Assembly (NCBI GenBank): GCA_026419775.2
Contig: JAOPGA020001037.1
Span: 1 to 64,000, forward strand
Direction of reading: 5' to 3'
DNA: 64,000 nt
DNA from: Acrasis kona
Taxonomy: Eukaryota; Heterolobosea; Eutetramitea; Acrasida; Acrasidae
In this document: positions 44,902-55,695 of the stretch, one piece after another
How positions within the stretch are numbered: the first letter of the stretch is position 1
How the letters are laid out: every line of letters starts with the position of its first letter
Made by a program: the position numbers and the translations under genes
The notes under the pieces: model-generated
Told to the model about the DNA's origin: nothing
Database searches by the model: none
What the model saw: only the letters and a program-made list of their open reading frames with translations

Positions 44902-47900
44902 TTATTTTTTTATTGGTTGGTGGTTGCTTCTTTGTAATAGGGCTTGAATGAGATCGTGACCACTCATGTTGAGTCCAAGTTCGGATTCATTCAATCTAAT
45001 GTCTCTTCTTTGGTTGGTGGGTGGCGTTGAGAAGGTGTTTGTTTCTAATGAATGCTGGTCGACGGCTTTTTGTAAATTTTGAGCGAGGGACCTAAACTGT
45101 GATTCTATTCTGATGGCTCTTTGAACGGCTTCGTCTCTTTCTTTTCTCATTCTGTCCTCTAATTGTAACATTTCTTGTTTGATGCGGGCTTCATGTTCCA
45201 CTCTCATGCGAATGGCTTCTTCTTCCATCCACCGCTGTTCTTCGTTCATTTTGGTGATTAAATCATTTTGTAGATTGAAACTATTCTCTATTTGCATTTT
45301 TAACTGACTGATGGCATTGTTGTGTCTGTTCTCAATGTCGCTTAGTTTGCTATTGATTCGCTCCTCTAGTTCTCTTTGTGACTTGTTACATTTTAAATCA
45401 TGTTCCATCTTGAATTTGTCAATGTGTATGGATGTGGTGAGATTGTTTGGATTGTTGTTCGCAGACATGACTTCTTGCTTGATGTGGTCCACTTCTTCTT
45501 TGAACTTTTTGGTTGCCACTTCTAAACTTGAATTCAATTGGCTTTGTATTCTTGTCATATCATCCCTTGATACATAATTGTTTGGTTGTGGTTTTATTGT
45601 AACGGAAGAAGGAATGTGGTTTGGTTGAGTTGTGACCTTGGTTGATTGGTTTAAAAGTGTTTTTAATCTTTGACTGGCATCATGGTTACGTACCTTCTAT
45701 TGTGGTCAATATGAAAAAATAATGTTCGTGCTTACGTCGTCCTTGGATTCAAAGTTTCGTAAGTCTTTGGAGATGCTAACATATTCCTTAGCGTCAGGAT
45801 CGATGGACAAGTCCGTAGAGTTTAATGAAGAGTTACTAGTAGTGCTGAAAAACAACCTATCGTTCAAATTCATTCTTGGAGCTCTTTTAATGGGAGAAGT
45901 CAAATTATTTTCATTTTGAGGACTATAGACAAAGGAGCGGGTGTTGGTTGAAGAAGAATTTTGCGTGGTCGGCATGTATTGGCTCATCATGCTCTTTACA
46001 GTTTCGTCTACTTTTACTTTTACTTTATCCATGAGTTCATCTTGGACCTTATTTAACTCCATTGTCAACTTGCTGGTAGCTTGCGAATGTTCATTTCTTT
46101 CTCTTTCTAATAAACGTTCCAACTTGTGCGCGGATTCTTGTTCAGATTTGAATCGGTCCTCTAGGTCTAACGTTCTCTTTTTTTCCTTGTCCAGCTCATC
46201 GGAAAGAACTTTCCATTTTTGTTCCAAATCCTTTTGAGAGTTGACCTTCATTTCCAACAAATTTACTTTGCTTTTTGTTCTTCGGTAACTCTCTTTAAAT
46301 CAGTCACGCTGGTCTCCAACGTTTGATTTTTTATATAATCTTTTTCCATTCTATCCTTGTACTCTGATAATTGGTCTTGTACCACTTTGATCTTGTCGCG
46401 ATAAGCTTCCATGGCCCTTTGTTCATATTTAAGAGTATCAAGAGTGGTATGATATTGCTCCTCCAATTGTTTATTTTTGTTTCTCTCCTTTAGAATATCT
46501 CTATGAACGGTGCTATTATTTAAATTCTCTTGCTCCAACTTTGATATCCTAGATTGAACAACCAGCATGTCCGATTGCTTTTGAGCCAAGTCTTTTTCTC
46601 TTGACAAGACGATATTTTCCAAATCTTGTACCTTTTTCTTTTTGTTTTCAAGCTCCAAGGTCAAGTTTCTAACCGTTGTTGCATCATGTCCATAGTTTTT
46701 GTTGTGGTGAACCGGACTATTAAAATTTTGTAACAAATTCTGAACGTTGTCACCAACACTTCCGTTTGTAGATGCATTGTTCTTGTTAACATCCAAAGCC
46801 ACTCTGATTGCGTTTGTCATGTTTTGATCCAGCTCCTTCGAGCTACCTATTACTAGATCTTGTATTGTGCGATTGCTCTGGAGTGCTTCCGACAGCGTTT
46901 GAGTAGCAGTGCTTCCTGTTTCGCCATCGATATCGATTTCAAAATGAAGCAGCGAGCTATTTTGTCTGATACCATCAGCTACATGCTTTACTCCCCTTAT
47001 ATCCAACATGATACCCTGCATGTCAAACTTCTTCAAACTAGTATTTCTTTTTAGCATCTCTGACAACCTTGAAGAACCCTCAAGGGTTATGTTATTATAC
47101 CCCAAAAATAATTCCGTAACATTTGTCGTATTGGCGCTCAGACTTTGAGCGAATGCTATTGCTCCTTGGTCCTTGATTGAATTTGATTTTAGGTTGAGTT
47201 TATTTAGAGTGGTATTAGTCTTTATTCCATTGGCCAGCGCTATTCCTCCCTCCGAATTAATACTAAAAGCTTAGTTTTTACAATTGCTCTGTGAGCTTAC
47301 CTGTTGGAGCTCAGATCCAAATCAGTTAGTACTTTATTCAAAGCTAGTAGATCTCCTAATGCTATCGCTCCTTTGTCTGAAACAAAGTTTGATTTCAAAA
47401 TCAAACATTTGAGAGATGTATTTTTATGTAGTGCCTGTGCTATTTTTCTAACTCCCTCGCAGTCAATTGCATTTTTGTGCAGATTGAGCTCTATTATTTT
47501 ATTATCTGAAATTAGCTGTGCGATGGCGTTGACTGCATCTTGTGAGCCAATGTTATTATTCTGAATGTCAAGAACGGTGAGAGCAGAGTTGTGATTCATT
47601 CGAATTGCACTGGCAATGGCTATCAAACCTCCGTCCCCTAACATGTTGTTTCCTATGTATAGATTTTTTATGGTGTTGTTAACACCAAGAACTTTGGCTA
47701 TTTTTGAGGCACCACCTCTCGATATTTTATTGCCGTCCACGTTGAAGATTTTTACAGTTTTATTGTATTGAAGTACCTCGCTTATACACGAAACGTCATC
47801 GTCATCCTTTTATGTTTTTAGAAAGTTGAATTCTCGTTGACGTACTAGTGGTTTCTTTCTATTTGACAAATCACAAGAATCCTGTCCAGGGTCAAACAAA

Positions 47901-48142
47901 ACTAGCAGAAATTCCAGAGCTGGTTCTATACCCATATTACTACAATGTCTAACATATGTCTCGCGCTCCTTTTCCAAGCTCTCGAAATCCATAGAGGTAT
48001 TTAAAAGAGTAACACCTGGTGAGTACACAGGGTCAAATTCTACATTAAAGTCTTCAGTATTTAGTCAATACGATATATTTTGAATAATACCATGATCATC
48101 GTCTTCGCGCGATGTGATAGATAGTGTTGGTGACAAATGCAT
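44902..48142 (-). CDS. Leucine-rich-repeat (RNI type) protein with C-terminal coiled coil, five exons
   Basis: Exons 48142-48091, 48051-47846, 47806-47301, 47262-45736 and 45696-44902 (introns 39, 39, 38 and 39 nt). The ATG start at 48142 (MHLSPTLSITSRED) is reached only by splicing the first intron. Residues about 90-360 are ribonuclease-inhibitor-type LRRs (LYIGNNMLGDGG, LDIQNNNIGSQD, LNLHKNAIDCEG, LILKSNFVSDKG, LDLSSN). The remainder is charged coiled coil (EQYHTTLDTLKYEQRAM and similar). In exon 4 the frame changes near 46263; one extra A in the A5 run (plus T5 46272-46276) would make the total exactly 1029 codons. LRR proteins of this type often link actin or flagellar structures; no specific role is claimed. 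Confidence 0.78.
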
Positions 48143-48458
48143 CCCTTCGAATAATTTTGAAATCCGTTACAATTGTAAACAAGTATTAAATTGAGCTCAT
48201 TTTTCTTGTGTATATTTGTAGGTTAGCTATTGACAAACAACAATAGACTAACTTATCTATCTTATAAAGGCGTAGCTAAAAAATGTTGGCGTTTTCCATA
48301 ACCTTCCTGATTTAAGGTCCCAACAGATCCTGTTTACAAAATCAATAACTCATTAGGGTTGTTCCCTTTACAAAAGTGAATGACGTTAACGCGTTAACGT
48401 GAAAAAAACGTGATAACGAAAAACGTGATAGAACTACAAGTACGGAAATAAACTTTAA

Positions 48459-48970
48459 TTATTCTAACAAATACTCATTCACGCTTCTGCTTACAGGATG
48501 ACCCATTATCATTCCCAGATTTGCGATGATGGAGCACGCAAAAAATACCAGATGATGCTTAGACCTGTCGTGTCTCCAAGGTTGCGAAAGTATTCCAAAA
48601 TTCTTAATTCTGCCGATCGAATTTTCAACAAGTATCCTTACAGATCCAATCACTCTGTTTACGGCCATTTTCTCTCTTGTCATATTGTCTTTAAATGGAA
48701 CTACACAATTTTCCAGGCCTTGATATCCTTTGTCTCCAAGAAAGACTTCTCCTTCGCGTAAAATAATGTTGTTTGAGCTAATCCACGCCCTTGCCATTGT
48801 TATATCATGTACCTTTCCAAAAATGGACCACATACATCAAGAATCCTCCCATCGACAATTGATACCACAATGTGATACTTTATCATGCGACGCTTTTTTT
48901 TCCCTGAGTAATGTATTTCTTGGATGTAATTATCACCGGGGCGATAGAGAATGTCATGTACGTATCCATA
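48459..48970 (-). pseudogene. DDE_Tnp_4 transposase (HARBI1/IS5-like), truncated and frameshifted
   Basis: Minus-strand coding sequence includes DILYRPGDNYIQEIHYSGKK, KYHIVVSIVDGRILDV, GKVHDITMARAW, the second catalytic Asp in EGEVFLGDKGYQG, and the catalytic Glu in VRILVENSIGRIKNFGI, then HHLVFFACSIIANLG. This order is diagnostic of the DDE_Tnp_4 endonuclease superfamily. The frame breaks in the A5 run 48819-48823 (plus coordinates), and the N-terminal DNA-binding part is missing, so this copy cannot encode an active enzyme. The last 240 nt are also present inverted in the right arm (50008-50247). Confidence 0.88.
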
Positions 48971-49054
48971 TTTTTGTGGATTTTACTTACAATAAATTAG
49001 CGATATAAAAATTCAAGAAATCATGGACACAACAACATCCTAAGAAACAAAACC

Positions 49055-50005
49055 ATGACGAGGTGGGACGAAAGCGATTTCCATTTTCTTGCCTATATGT
49101 ACAGGAGGGGTGGCAAGATTTTCCATACGACAATAGATCCATTGAACGGGCAACTTGATGATGATGACCTTAAGGAGATGAAGAAGGATCCTGAAAAAGT
49201 TCGCAGTGATTGGGATAGTTTGATGAAAAGGGATCCAAATCTCTATTACTTTGCCGACAATGAATACATTCAGGGAGAAAAGAAGGAGGCAGCCAAGAAG
49301 AAAAGTAGCGAGAAGGACAAACATTCACAGCCACTTGCGAGCATTAGAAGAAATACAATTCAGTCTCAGTTGTCTGTTGCANAATCTAAAGCTGCCATCA
49401 TCAGTAAGAATAAGAAAAAGAAGCAACAGAACAAGAAAGTAGAAAATGCCAGGAAATTGCTTGAGAGAGTCCAGGTGCAACAGGAGGACAGCGAATTGAG
49501 TAACGACGAGATTGAACTCTTTTGTGACTTTGCAAAAATCAAGAACAGGGATCCTAGGAAGGACGACAGTGATTGTGATGATACTGACATAGACGACCAA
49601 GAGTTCGAAGATTGGGATGCGGATGAATCAGACGATGACAAAGAGTACCAAAACAAATTCGTTGGTAACATTCACAGCATGCAGCGCAATGCAAAACGAA
49701 AAAGTAATGACGAAGTCTTAGAAGTCCCACCACCAAAGAGGAAGTGTACACAAGAGCGACCCTTGACGCCTCCTCTTTATACAAAAGAACAAACAAAAGA
49801 GGTGAAGCAGTACTACCACTTTGAGTCCGTATCGTCCCATTTCTTTTTGATTGATCACAATCCTAACTACACGTTTGACTTCCTTTGCAGCCGTCCCTCC
49901 GACAAAGAACCTGGAACCATTAAAATTTTATCTCCTCGCGCTATTCCTTTAACATCAGTATTATTGAAGGATCGCATTTTAAGACCAGAGGAGAAAATTG
50001 TGTAG
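49055..50005 (+). CDS. Acidic/basic low-complexity protein inside the inverted-arm element
   Basis: 316 codons with one ambiguous base (N at 49382). The N-terminus looks folded: TRWDESDFHFLAYMYRRGGK, then KVRSDWDSLMKRDPNLYYFA. It is followed by a lysine-rich stretch, a strongly acidic Asp/Glu segment (DDSDCDDTDIDDQEFEDWD) and PPPKRKC, a likely nuclear localisation signal. The reading frame runs into the right arm and its last residues (EEKIV) are encoded by the arm junction, so the natural C-terminus is lost. It may be the element's accessory DNA-binding ORF, as Harbinger elements carry a second protein, or a captured host fragment. No family is recognised. Confidence 0.55.
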   Translation: MTRWDESDFHFLAYMYRRGGKIFHTTIDPLNGQLDDDDLKEMKKDPEKVRSDWDSLMKRDPNLYYFADNEYIQGEKKEAAKKKSSEKDKHSQPLASIRRNTIQSQLSVAXSKAAIISKNKKKKQQNKKVENARKLLERVQVQQEDSELSNDEIELFCDFAKIKNRDPRKDDSDCDDTDIDDQEFEDWDADESDDDKEYQNKFVGNIHSMQRNAKRKSNDEVLEVPPPKRKCTQERPLTPPLYTKEQTKEVKQYYHFESVSSHFFLIDHNPNYTFDFLCSRPSDKEPGTIKILSPRAIPLTSVLLKDRILRPEEKIV

Positions 50006-50366
50006 TTCCATTTAAAGACAATATGACAAGAGAGAAAATGGCCGTAAACAGAGTGATTGGATCTGTAAGGATACTTGTTGAAAATTCGATCGGCAGAATT
50101 AAGAATTTTGGAATACTTTCGCAACCTTGGAGACACGACAGGTCTAAGCATCATCTGGTATTTTTTGCGTGCTCCATCATCGCAAATCTGGGAATGATAA
50201 TGGGTCATCCTGTAAGCAGAAGCGTGAATGAGTATTTGTTAGAATAATTAAAGTTTATTTCCGTACTTGTAGTTCTATCACGTTTTTCGTTATTACGTTT
50301 TTTTCACGTTAACGCGTTAACGTCATTCAATTTTGTAAAGGGAACAACCCTATTTACAATCTGAGC

Positions 50367-51044
50367 ATGCTGGAACATAAGCGGATGAGGTTTGCAGATA
50401 ATATTGTGGCAAGTATATATGATTATTTAAAATTGAGCGACTACAATAGTTTTTCTATGAAAAACAAACAATTTAATAGCGTCCACACAAAAAAACCGTA
50501 CTATTTGCTATTTAGAGATATGAAGCAACATCTTACTTCTTCGAGCGACTGTCAAAACGAGCAAAAAGCGGAAGCATTAGTAATAAAGGCAGATCAAATT
50601 TTAATGAGGGCAATGGAAGCAAAATTATCAAGAACAAACAATGCCTTTATAAGATACCAGACCAGAATGCAAGATTCAGACTACAAGAAATACTTCTCAT
50701 TGATGGAAGTGATTTCGATCGAAGTTAATGAGGGTGACAGATTACATTCGAGGAAAGTCACACTGAAATGTGACTCTGAAGAAATTATTCGCTTTGAGTA
50801 TAATGCGTTTGGTGATAGATTAATAAAAGAAAGTTTTGACGTCATTTGTGGAACATACGTACTAACAGCATCAATCGAATCGAGAGATTCCCCTATCTGT
50901 TTTGGATTCGTTCCACGTAATGTATTTAAAACATTTAAAATTACTCAAGAGACCAAGTTTAAGCTTCTTTCCGAATTACATAATTATTTTATCGGTTGTC
51001 AGATATCAGCGGTCTTTGAAATTGACAGGTATAGAATTTACTAG
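50367..51044 (+). CDS. F-box-like protein
   Basis: 225 residues. The N-terminus (DNIVASIYDYLKLSDYNSFS, then MKNKQFNSV) resembles the helical F-box, which docks a substrate receptor to SKP1-cullin ligases. The remaining 170 residues are a globular alpha/beta region without recognised repeats. The start codon lies only 15 nt from the edge of the DNA transposon, so its promoter has probably been displaced or is now provided by the element. The identification is by the N-terminal pattern alone. Confidence 0.5.
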   Translation: MLEHKRMRFADNIVASIYDYLKLSDYNSFSMKNKQFNSVHTKKPYYLLFRDMKQHLTSSSDCQNEQKAEALVIKADQILMRAMEAKLSRTNNAFIRYQTRMQDSDYKKYFSLMEVISIEVNEGDRLHSRKVTLKCDSEEIIRFEYNAFGDRLIKESFDVICGTYVLTASIESRDSPICFGFVPRNVFKTFKITQETKFKLLSELHNYFIGCQISAVFEIDRYRIY

Positions 51045-51246
51045 TATTGTTGTTCACGCAAAGAGTAAAACGTCCCTCTTGATGATATTTTTCTGATTTA
51101 AATCTAAGCATGTCACTTGGCTTCAACACGTCCTTGTTCATCTTGTTTATGTTAATACTTCGCGGACGACGGCTAGTCGGCTATATCTAAGTATCCAAAT
51201 CATATGATAGCTTCATCTCCCTTAAATTTACTAATCTCTGCAATAT

Positions 51247-53613
51247 ATGGTGTTCTCTTTTTCTTCCCATTATTACACTGCCTCCCATTACAATATGCTA
51301 AAGTTCGCTTCACTTTTACACAAAGTTCCAAGCAGGATGTCAATAACATCAAAGATTCCCTTGAGAATGGCATCACAAAAACCAAAAGCCCAAAGGATTC
51401 CTAAAAAAATCGTTATTCATGGTGACGAGACTATAGATCACTATCATCACCTGCGGAAACTCAACAAAAATACCAAAAAATACCTAAAACAAGAGGCAGA
51501 GTATACAAAACAAATGACAAAGCACACAACAGATCTTCAAGAAACACTTTTCAAAGAAATGAAGTCAAGAATCAAAGAGGAAGACATCAGCGTCCCAAAT
51601 CAATACCTCGATTACTTGTACTATATACGAACAGAAGTGGACGAACAGTATGGAATACATTGTAGAAAACTAGCAAGCGATCCCAACGCCCCTGAAGAAG
51701 TACTTTTAGACCTTAATGCCCTCGCCAAACAACTCGACTCTGATTACATTTACCTCGAGTCAATCAAAGTTAGCCCCAACCAAAAATTATTAGCATATAC
51801 TATTGATCTCGAGGGAGATGAAATCAACACATTATACTTTAAAGATTTGACAACTGGTGAGACGTTACACGACGAAACTGTGAGGGAAGTTGGTGACAGC
51901 TTAGAATGGGCGAATGACTCCAAAACAGTTTATTATACAATTCTTGATAATTCCGAAAGACCCTACAAAGTAATGCGACACATGATTGGACATTCCAACG
52001 AACAATATCAAAATGAACACGACGAGGAACAAGATCAAGATGAATGGGAAGACGAAAGTCAAGATGAAGATGAGCAAGATGACGACCAACCCGATCTACC
52101 AAACAATCACGGAATGACCATTTATAAGGATGCCGATCAAAAATTTCACGTCAGCATCAGCAAATCACTAAGCGATAAATACATTTTCATCGAGTCCGAT
52201 TCATCGGTCACATCAGAAATGTACTTTATCGATGCAGATGAACCCAATGACCCACAAAAAACTCCGAATTTGAATTTGATTCTACAAAGAAGAGAAAATG
52301 TAGAGTACGGAGTGGTACATTGGAAAGATTATTTTTACATTCGAGAAAATAGCAAAGATGCTATAAATTTCAGGTTGATTAGAATTCCGATCGGATCCAT
52401 CTCGAAATTCAATTCGGGTGATGATCGACATGTACAAATTGTACTCGAGCACAATTCAGAATTGTACATTGACTACATGTGTGCGTTCGAGAACTACTTG
52501 ACTGTTTTTACTCGACAAGATGGTTTGTCCAAATTAATGATATTCGAGCACGGCAGGTTCGATGTCGAGCCTCATTTTGTTTCGTTTCCGGATGAAACGT
52601 ACGAAATGAATTTATCGGATAATGAAGTACAAAACACAAATTTTGTAAGATTATCTTATAGTTCATTTAATACTCCTGATGTCATTTATGACTATGACAT
52701 GAAAAATCAAAAATTAATAAAATTAAAAGAATTGTGTGTTGTTGGGGGATATGACCCTTTGTTGTATGAAACGAAAAGAATTTTTGTAAAAAGTAGAGAT
52801 CTTCACACTAATATTAGTGTCTCTATGGTTTACAAAAAGGAAATAAATCTTTCGTTACAAGATCCTCATCCTCTCTTGTTGTATGGATATGGTGCTTATG
52901 GTTCTTGTACTGATCCTGTTTTTAATTCCAATTTGTTTTCTTTATTGGATAGAGGTGTTATATTTTGTATTGCGCATGTGAGGGGTGGTGGTGAAAATGG
53001 AAAGGCTTTTTATAATTATGGAAAATTAAAATACAAAAAGAATTCCTTCTTTGATTTTATTGATTGTGCAGAGCACTTGATTAAAGAGAAAATAACTTCT
53101 AGTGATTTGTTGTGTATTAGTGGAGCGTCTGCTGGTGGTTTGTTGGTGGGTGCTTGTGTGAACATGAGACCAGAGTTATTTAAAGCTGCCATGTTAAAGG
53201 TTCCTTTTGTTGATGTGTTGTATACAATGATCGATCCTAATCTTCCTCTTGTTGTGACCGAATATGATGAGTGGATGAATCCATTACAAGATGAAGAGAG
53301 CTATCATTATATTTCGAGTTATTCTCCTTACAATAATATTGACAATGTATTCAATGTGAATAAACCTTACCCTGCTCTTCTTGTTACGGGAGGTCTTAAT
53401 GACCCTCGTGTGTCCTTTGCAGAACCTACAAGGTATGTTGCTAAGATGAGATGGTTTTATGAGGACGTTAAGAAGGGAAAGAACACCAATACCATCTTGT
53501 TTCAAATGAACATGAATGAGGGACATGGTGGGAAGTCTGGCAGATTTGATAGACTGAGGGACACTGCTTTTAATTACGCATTTGTGATTGATCAAATTGT
53601 ACCAAATAAATGA
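51247..53613 (+). CDS. Oligopeptidase B (S9A prolyl oligopeptidase family)
   Basis: Cleaves short peptides, in oligopeptidase B after Lys or Arg. 788 residues in one exon. An N-terminal seven-bladed propeller region (residues about 60-500) includes DYLYYIRTEVDEQYGIHCRK and contains a long acidic insert (about 52,015-52,090). The C-terminal alpha/beta-hydrolase domain follows. The triad is visible: Ser in CISGASAGGLLVGA, Asp in TGGLNDPRVSFAEP, His in NEGHGGKSGR. The first 40 residues are basic and could target mitochondria; in-frame ATGs at 51295 and later would give shorter forms. AATAAA abuts the stop codon. Confidence 0.94.
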   Translation: MVFSFSSHYYTASHYNMLKFASLLHKVPSRMSITSKIPLRMASQKPKAQRIPKKIVIHGDETIDHYHHLRKLNKNTKKYLKQEAEYTKQMTKHTTDLQETLFKEMKSRIKEEDISVPNQYLDYLYYIRTEVDEQYGIHCRKLASDPNAPEEVLLDLNALAKQLDSDYIYLESIKVSPNQKLLAYTIDLEGDEINTLYFKDLTTGETLHDETVREVGDSLEWANDSKTVYYTILDNSERPYKVMRHMIGHSNEQYQNEHDEEQDQDEWEDESQDEDEQDDDQPDLPNNHGMTIYKDADQKFHVSISKSLSDKYIFIESDSSVTSEMYFIDADEPNDPQKTPNLNLILQRRENVEYGVVHWKDYFYIRENSKDAINFRLIRIPIGSISKFNSGDDRHVQIVLEHNSELYIDYMCAFENYLTVFTRQDGLSKLMIFEHGRFDVEPHFVSFPDETYEMNLSDNEVQNTNFVRLSYSSFNTPDVIYDYDMKNQKLIKLKELCVVGGYDPLLYETKRIFVKSRDLHTNISVSMVYKKEINLSLQDPHPLLLYGYGAYGSCTDPVFNSNLFSLLDRGVIFCIAHVRGGGENGKAFYNYGKLKYKKNSFFDFIDCAEHLIKEKITSSDLLCISGASAGGLLVGACVNMRPELFKAAMLKVPFVDVLYTMIDPNLPLVVTEYDEWMNPLQDEESYHYISSYSPYNNIDNVFNVNKPYPALLVTGGLNDPRVSFAEPTRYVAKMRWFYEDVKKGKNTNTILFQMNMNEGHGGKSGRFDRLRDTAFNYAFVIDQIVPNK

Positions 53614-53657
53614 ATGAACAACTGATTGGTGTAGAATGTTTTTACTATTTATTTAGT

Positions 53658-54056
53658 CTAAATACAATATCCCACGCCATCATCGAAGTCCCCTCCACCG
53701 TTGTATCGATCAGGATCGTCTGGGCCATCATAAAAGATGAACTCACGATCGCCTTCGCTTCGACTTGAATTCCCTCTGGACCTTTTGAAATTTTCCTCCC
53801 TCATATTCTGTCTTATTTTGTACGTGAAAGGCTGAAACTCACTCGCTGCTTTCCTGACCCTTTCCCTCTCTTCAAGTGGGATTGTATGCACGTACCTCAT
53901 CACAATATCAACTGCATTGGATAAGTGATTCAGGGAACTAGCAGAGATATTTGACTTGTGATTGTCCTTGTGATTTTCTAGTGCATCGAGAAGTGGTAAT
54001 GTGTTGCTTAGCTTCGCTTGAATAAACACTTCTTTACTTTCCTCTTGAGATAACAT
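53658..54056 (-). CDS. Small unidentified soluble protein
   Basis: 132 residues, convergent with oligopeptidase B with 44 nt between stops and AATAAA just after its own stop. The first 90 residues are predicted helical (SLNHLSNAVDIVMRYVHTIP, LEERERVRKAASEFQPF); the tail is rich in Gly and Asp (PDDPDRYNGGGDFDDG). No family recognised. The compact placement and poly(A) signal support a real gene. Confidence 0.5.
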   Translation of the reverse strand: MLSQEESKEVFIQAKLSNTLPLLDALENHKDNHKSNISASSLNHLSNAVDIVMRYVHTIPLEERERVRKAASEFQPFTYKIRQNMREENFKRSRGNSSRSEGDREFIFYDGPDDPDRYNGGGDFDDGVGYCI

Positions 54057-54645
54057 GCTTGTTGTATTTTCTTTTCAGAACAATGGTAAAATGCATTGGT
54101 CTTTTTATGCCAAGGTTTTGAAGGAAGCCAATCAGATTCTGAAGGAAATCTACTTCTGGTTAAATCAGTTCACCTTTACAACTTGGTTACAAAGAAAACG
54201 AAGTTGTGTTCTTATCGAACTTCGGGGTAAACTGCACACAACACAAACCAAGGACAACAAGGATGCTATAACCAAGAATCGAACGCTACCAATCTAACCA
54301 TCTATGTTGAAACTCTATTCTTTGAGCTACACAATATTGTGTGTTAGGCATGCTTTTGTTCATTCTTGCATTTCGCTTTAGGTTCAATCAATGTAGCTAT
54401 TAATGATTGGTTTAAATTTGATGAACAAATTATCAAAGGGAATCGTAAAATAATTCAAGCTGGATTTCGAAACAATTAGGGATTCCAAGGTGTCACCATT
54501 TTGATGTGTGATTGAAGACATCACTCAGTCTGTTACTAATATACTTATACTTATCCATCGTAAAATAAGGGCAGTAAACAGTGGAAGCACAACTTTTTTA
54601 AATTGTAATAGTCATCCAATTTTATAATCAAGAGTTTTATGGAAA
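54057..54645. other. Intergenic, no supported gene
   Basis: Only short frames. A D-arm and T-loop-like string on the minus strand at about 54270-54350 recalls a tRNA but does not fold into paired T and anticodon stems. Confidence 0.4.
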
Positions 54646-55626
54646 ATGTTCTATTCCCCATCTGCCGTGCAGACACACCACGGAAACAATATTGCGCCAA
54701 TATTTGACCTATACAAATCAGAAAATATTATTACCAAACGAGACAGAAGTACATTTTCCCAAGAAACCAGCGAAAGTGAGGGAGAGGACAGATGCAAAAG
54801 ATACAAAACGAATGTTGAAATATTAAAACCAAGTACCACATGCCTTGAACCTGTGCTCGCGATACAAAACAACTTTAACAAAGGTTTTCAGATGTGGAAG
54901 TGTGTTGAACTATTCCAACAATACATCACAACAGACATAAACAATCTAATTCTACATGGTGACGACCTAAATGTACAGCTTGGTTTACAGCCCAGAATGC
55001 GGCCGCCGTGCGGACTGTCTAGGCTACAACATGATTTGGGCTTCCAAACAACACTTAATGTAAGTCAACATTAGTCAAGTTGTATTTATTCTACAAAGTT
55101 TGATTACTTATACTTCTTATTTAACATACAATACATCAAGAAAGGTACCATAAAAAACACCATGATTCACCGAGGCGAATGGACGGAATATTTGTTCAAA
55201 ATAGAGTGTGACACATTAGAACAGTTACACTACTACATTAAGAGTTCAGCTATGCACGGAATGAAGAATTGGACCGTAGAACAAAAAAAGAACTTTTTCA
55301 CATTCATGTTTAAATATGTAATAGGACCAAACCAAACACGCTACATTGATACAACAATGGCAGCAAAATTACTTTGTAATGTAGTAGCCCTCACTACCTG
55401 TCCAAAAATGTCACGTTTTTCCATTTGTTTTGCAAACTTTTTGTTTAAGAATGTTTCCGTACACAAGTGCATTAATTTAGACCAATGGAAAGTGTTTGTT
55501 GACTTTTCTACCTTCATCAATGAAGATTGTTCAAATTTTGATTCTAATGATGCTTGGCCTATAATATACGATGATTTTGTAGAATGGATGCAGAAGGGCA
55601 AAAGTGACCGGATGGTGTGTATGTAA
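54646..55626 (+). CDS. DCN1-like protein (cullin neddylation co-E3), two exons
   Basis: Promotes transfer of NEDD8 onto cullins. Exons 54646-55059 and 55141-55626 join across an 81-nt GTAAGT...AAG intron, the longest found here, to give 299 residues. The C-terminal potentiating-neddylation domain is clear: GEWTEYLFKIECDTLEQL, then the cullin-binding signature LDQWKVFVDFSTFINEDCSN and DSNDAWPIIYDDFVEWM (family LDxWxxFxEF ... DYDxxGAWPxLIDEFV). The N-terminal 50 residues are a variable, Ser/Glu-rich extension without the UBA domain of yeast Dcn1. The stop overlaps AATAAA. Confidence 0.88.
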
Positions 55627-55695
55627 TAAAAAAAAATCTATTGTAAATAATTTGTAATATTTTTTAAAACCGCTGGAGTTGCTGTAGGAAGGAGT

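Larger units (their letters stand above)
48354..50352. mobile_element. 2.0-kb DNA transposon (IS5/Harbinger-like) with 360-bp inverted arms
   Basis: Left arm 48354-48713 and right arm 49993-50352 are inverted copies of equal length; comparison by eye found two differences. Ends read (TTA)GGGTTGTTCCC...GGGAACAACCC(TAT), similar to Harbinger-type ends and their 3-bp TWA-like target sites. Each arm holds the last 240 nt of a DDE_Tnp_4-type transposase and an ACGTTAACGCGTTAACGT palindrome (48383-48400; 50306-50323). Between the arms are more of the transposase (left side) and an unrelated acidic-protein frame. The element sits in the gap between two divergently transcribed genes, 15 nt from the start codon of the right one. 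Confidence 0.85.

Noticed and set aside
47807..47845. Premature TAA in the LRR gene near 47811
   Set aside because: It lies in a 39-nt GTACGT...AAG intron whose removal keeps the frame.
54260..54360. tRNA-like string on the minus strand (TGTAGCTCAAAG D-arm, GTTCGATT T-loop)
   Set aside because: The T stem (TAGCG/CTTGG) and the anticodon stem do not pair and no anticodon can be placed. At best a decayed tRNA or chance.
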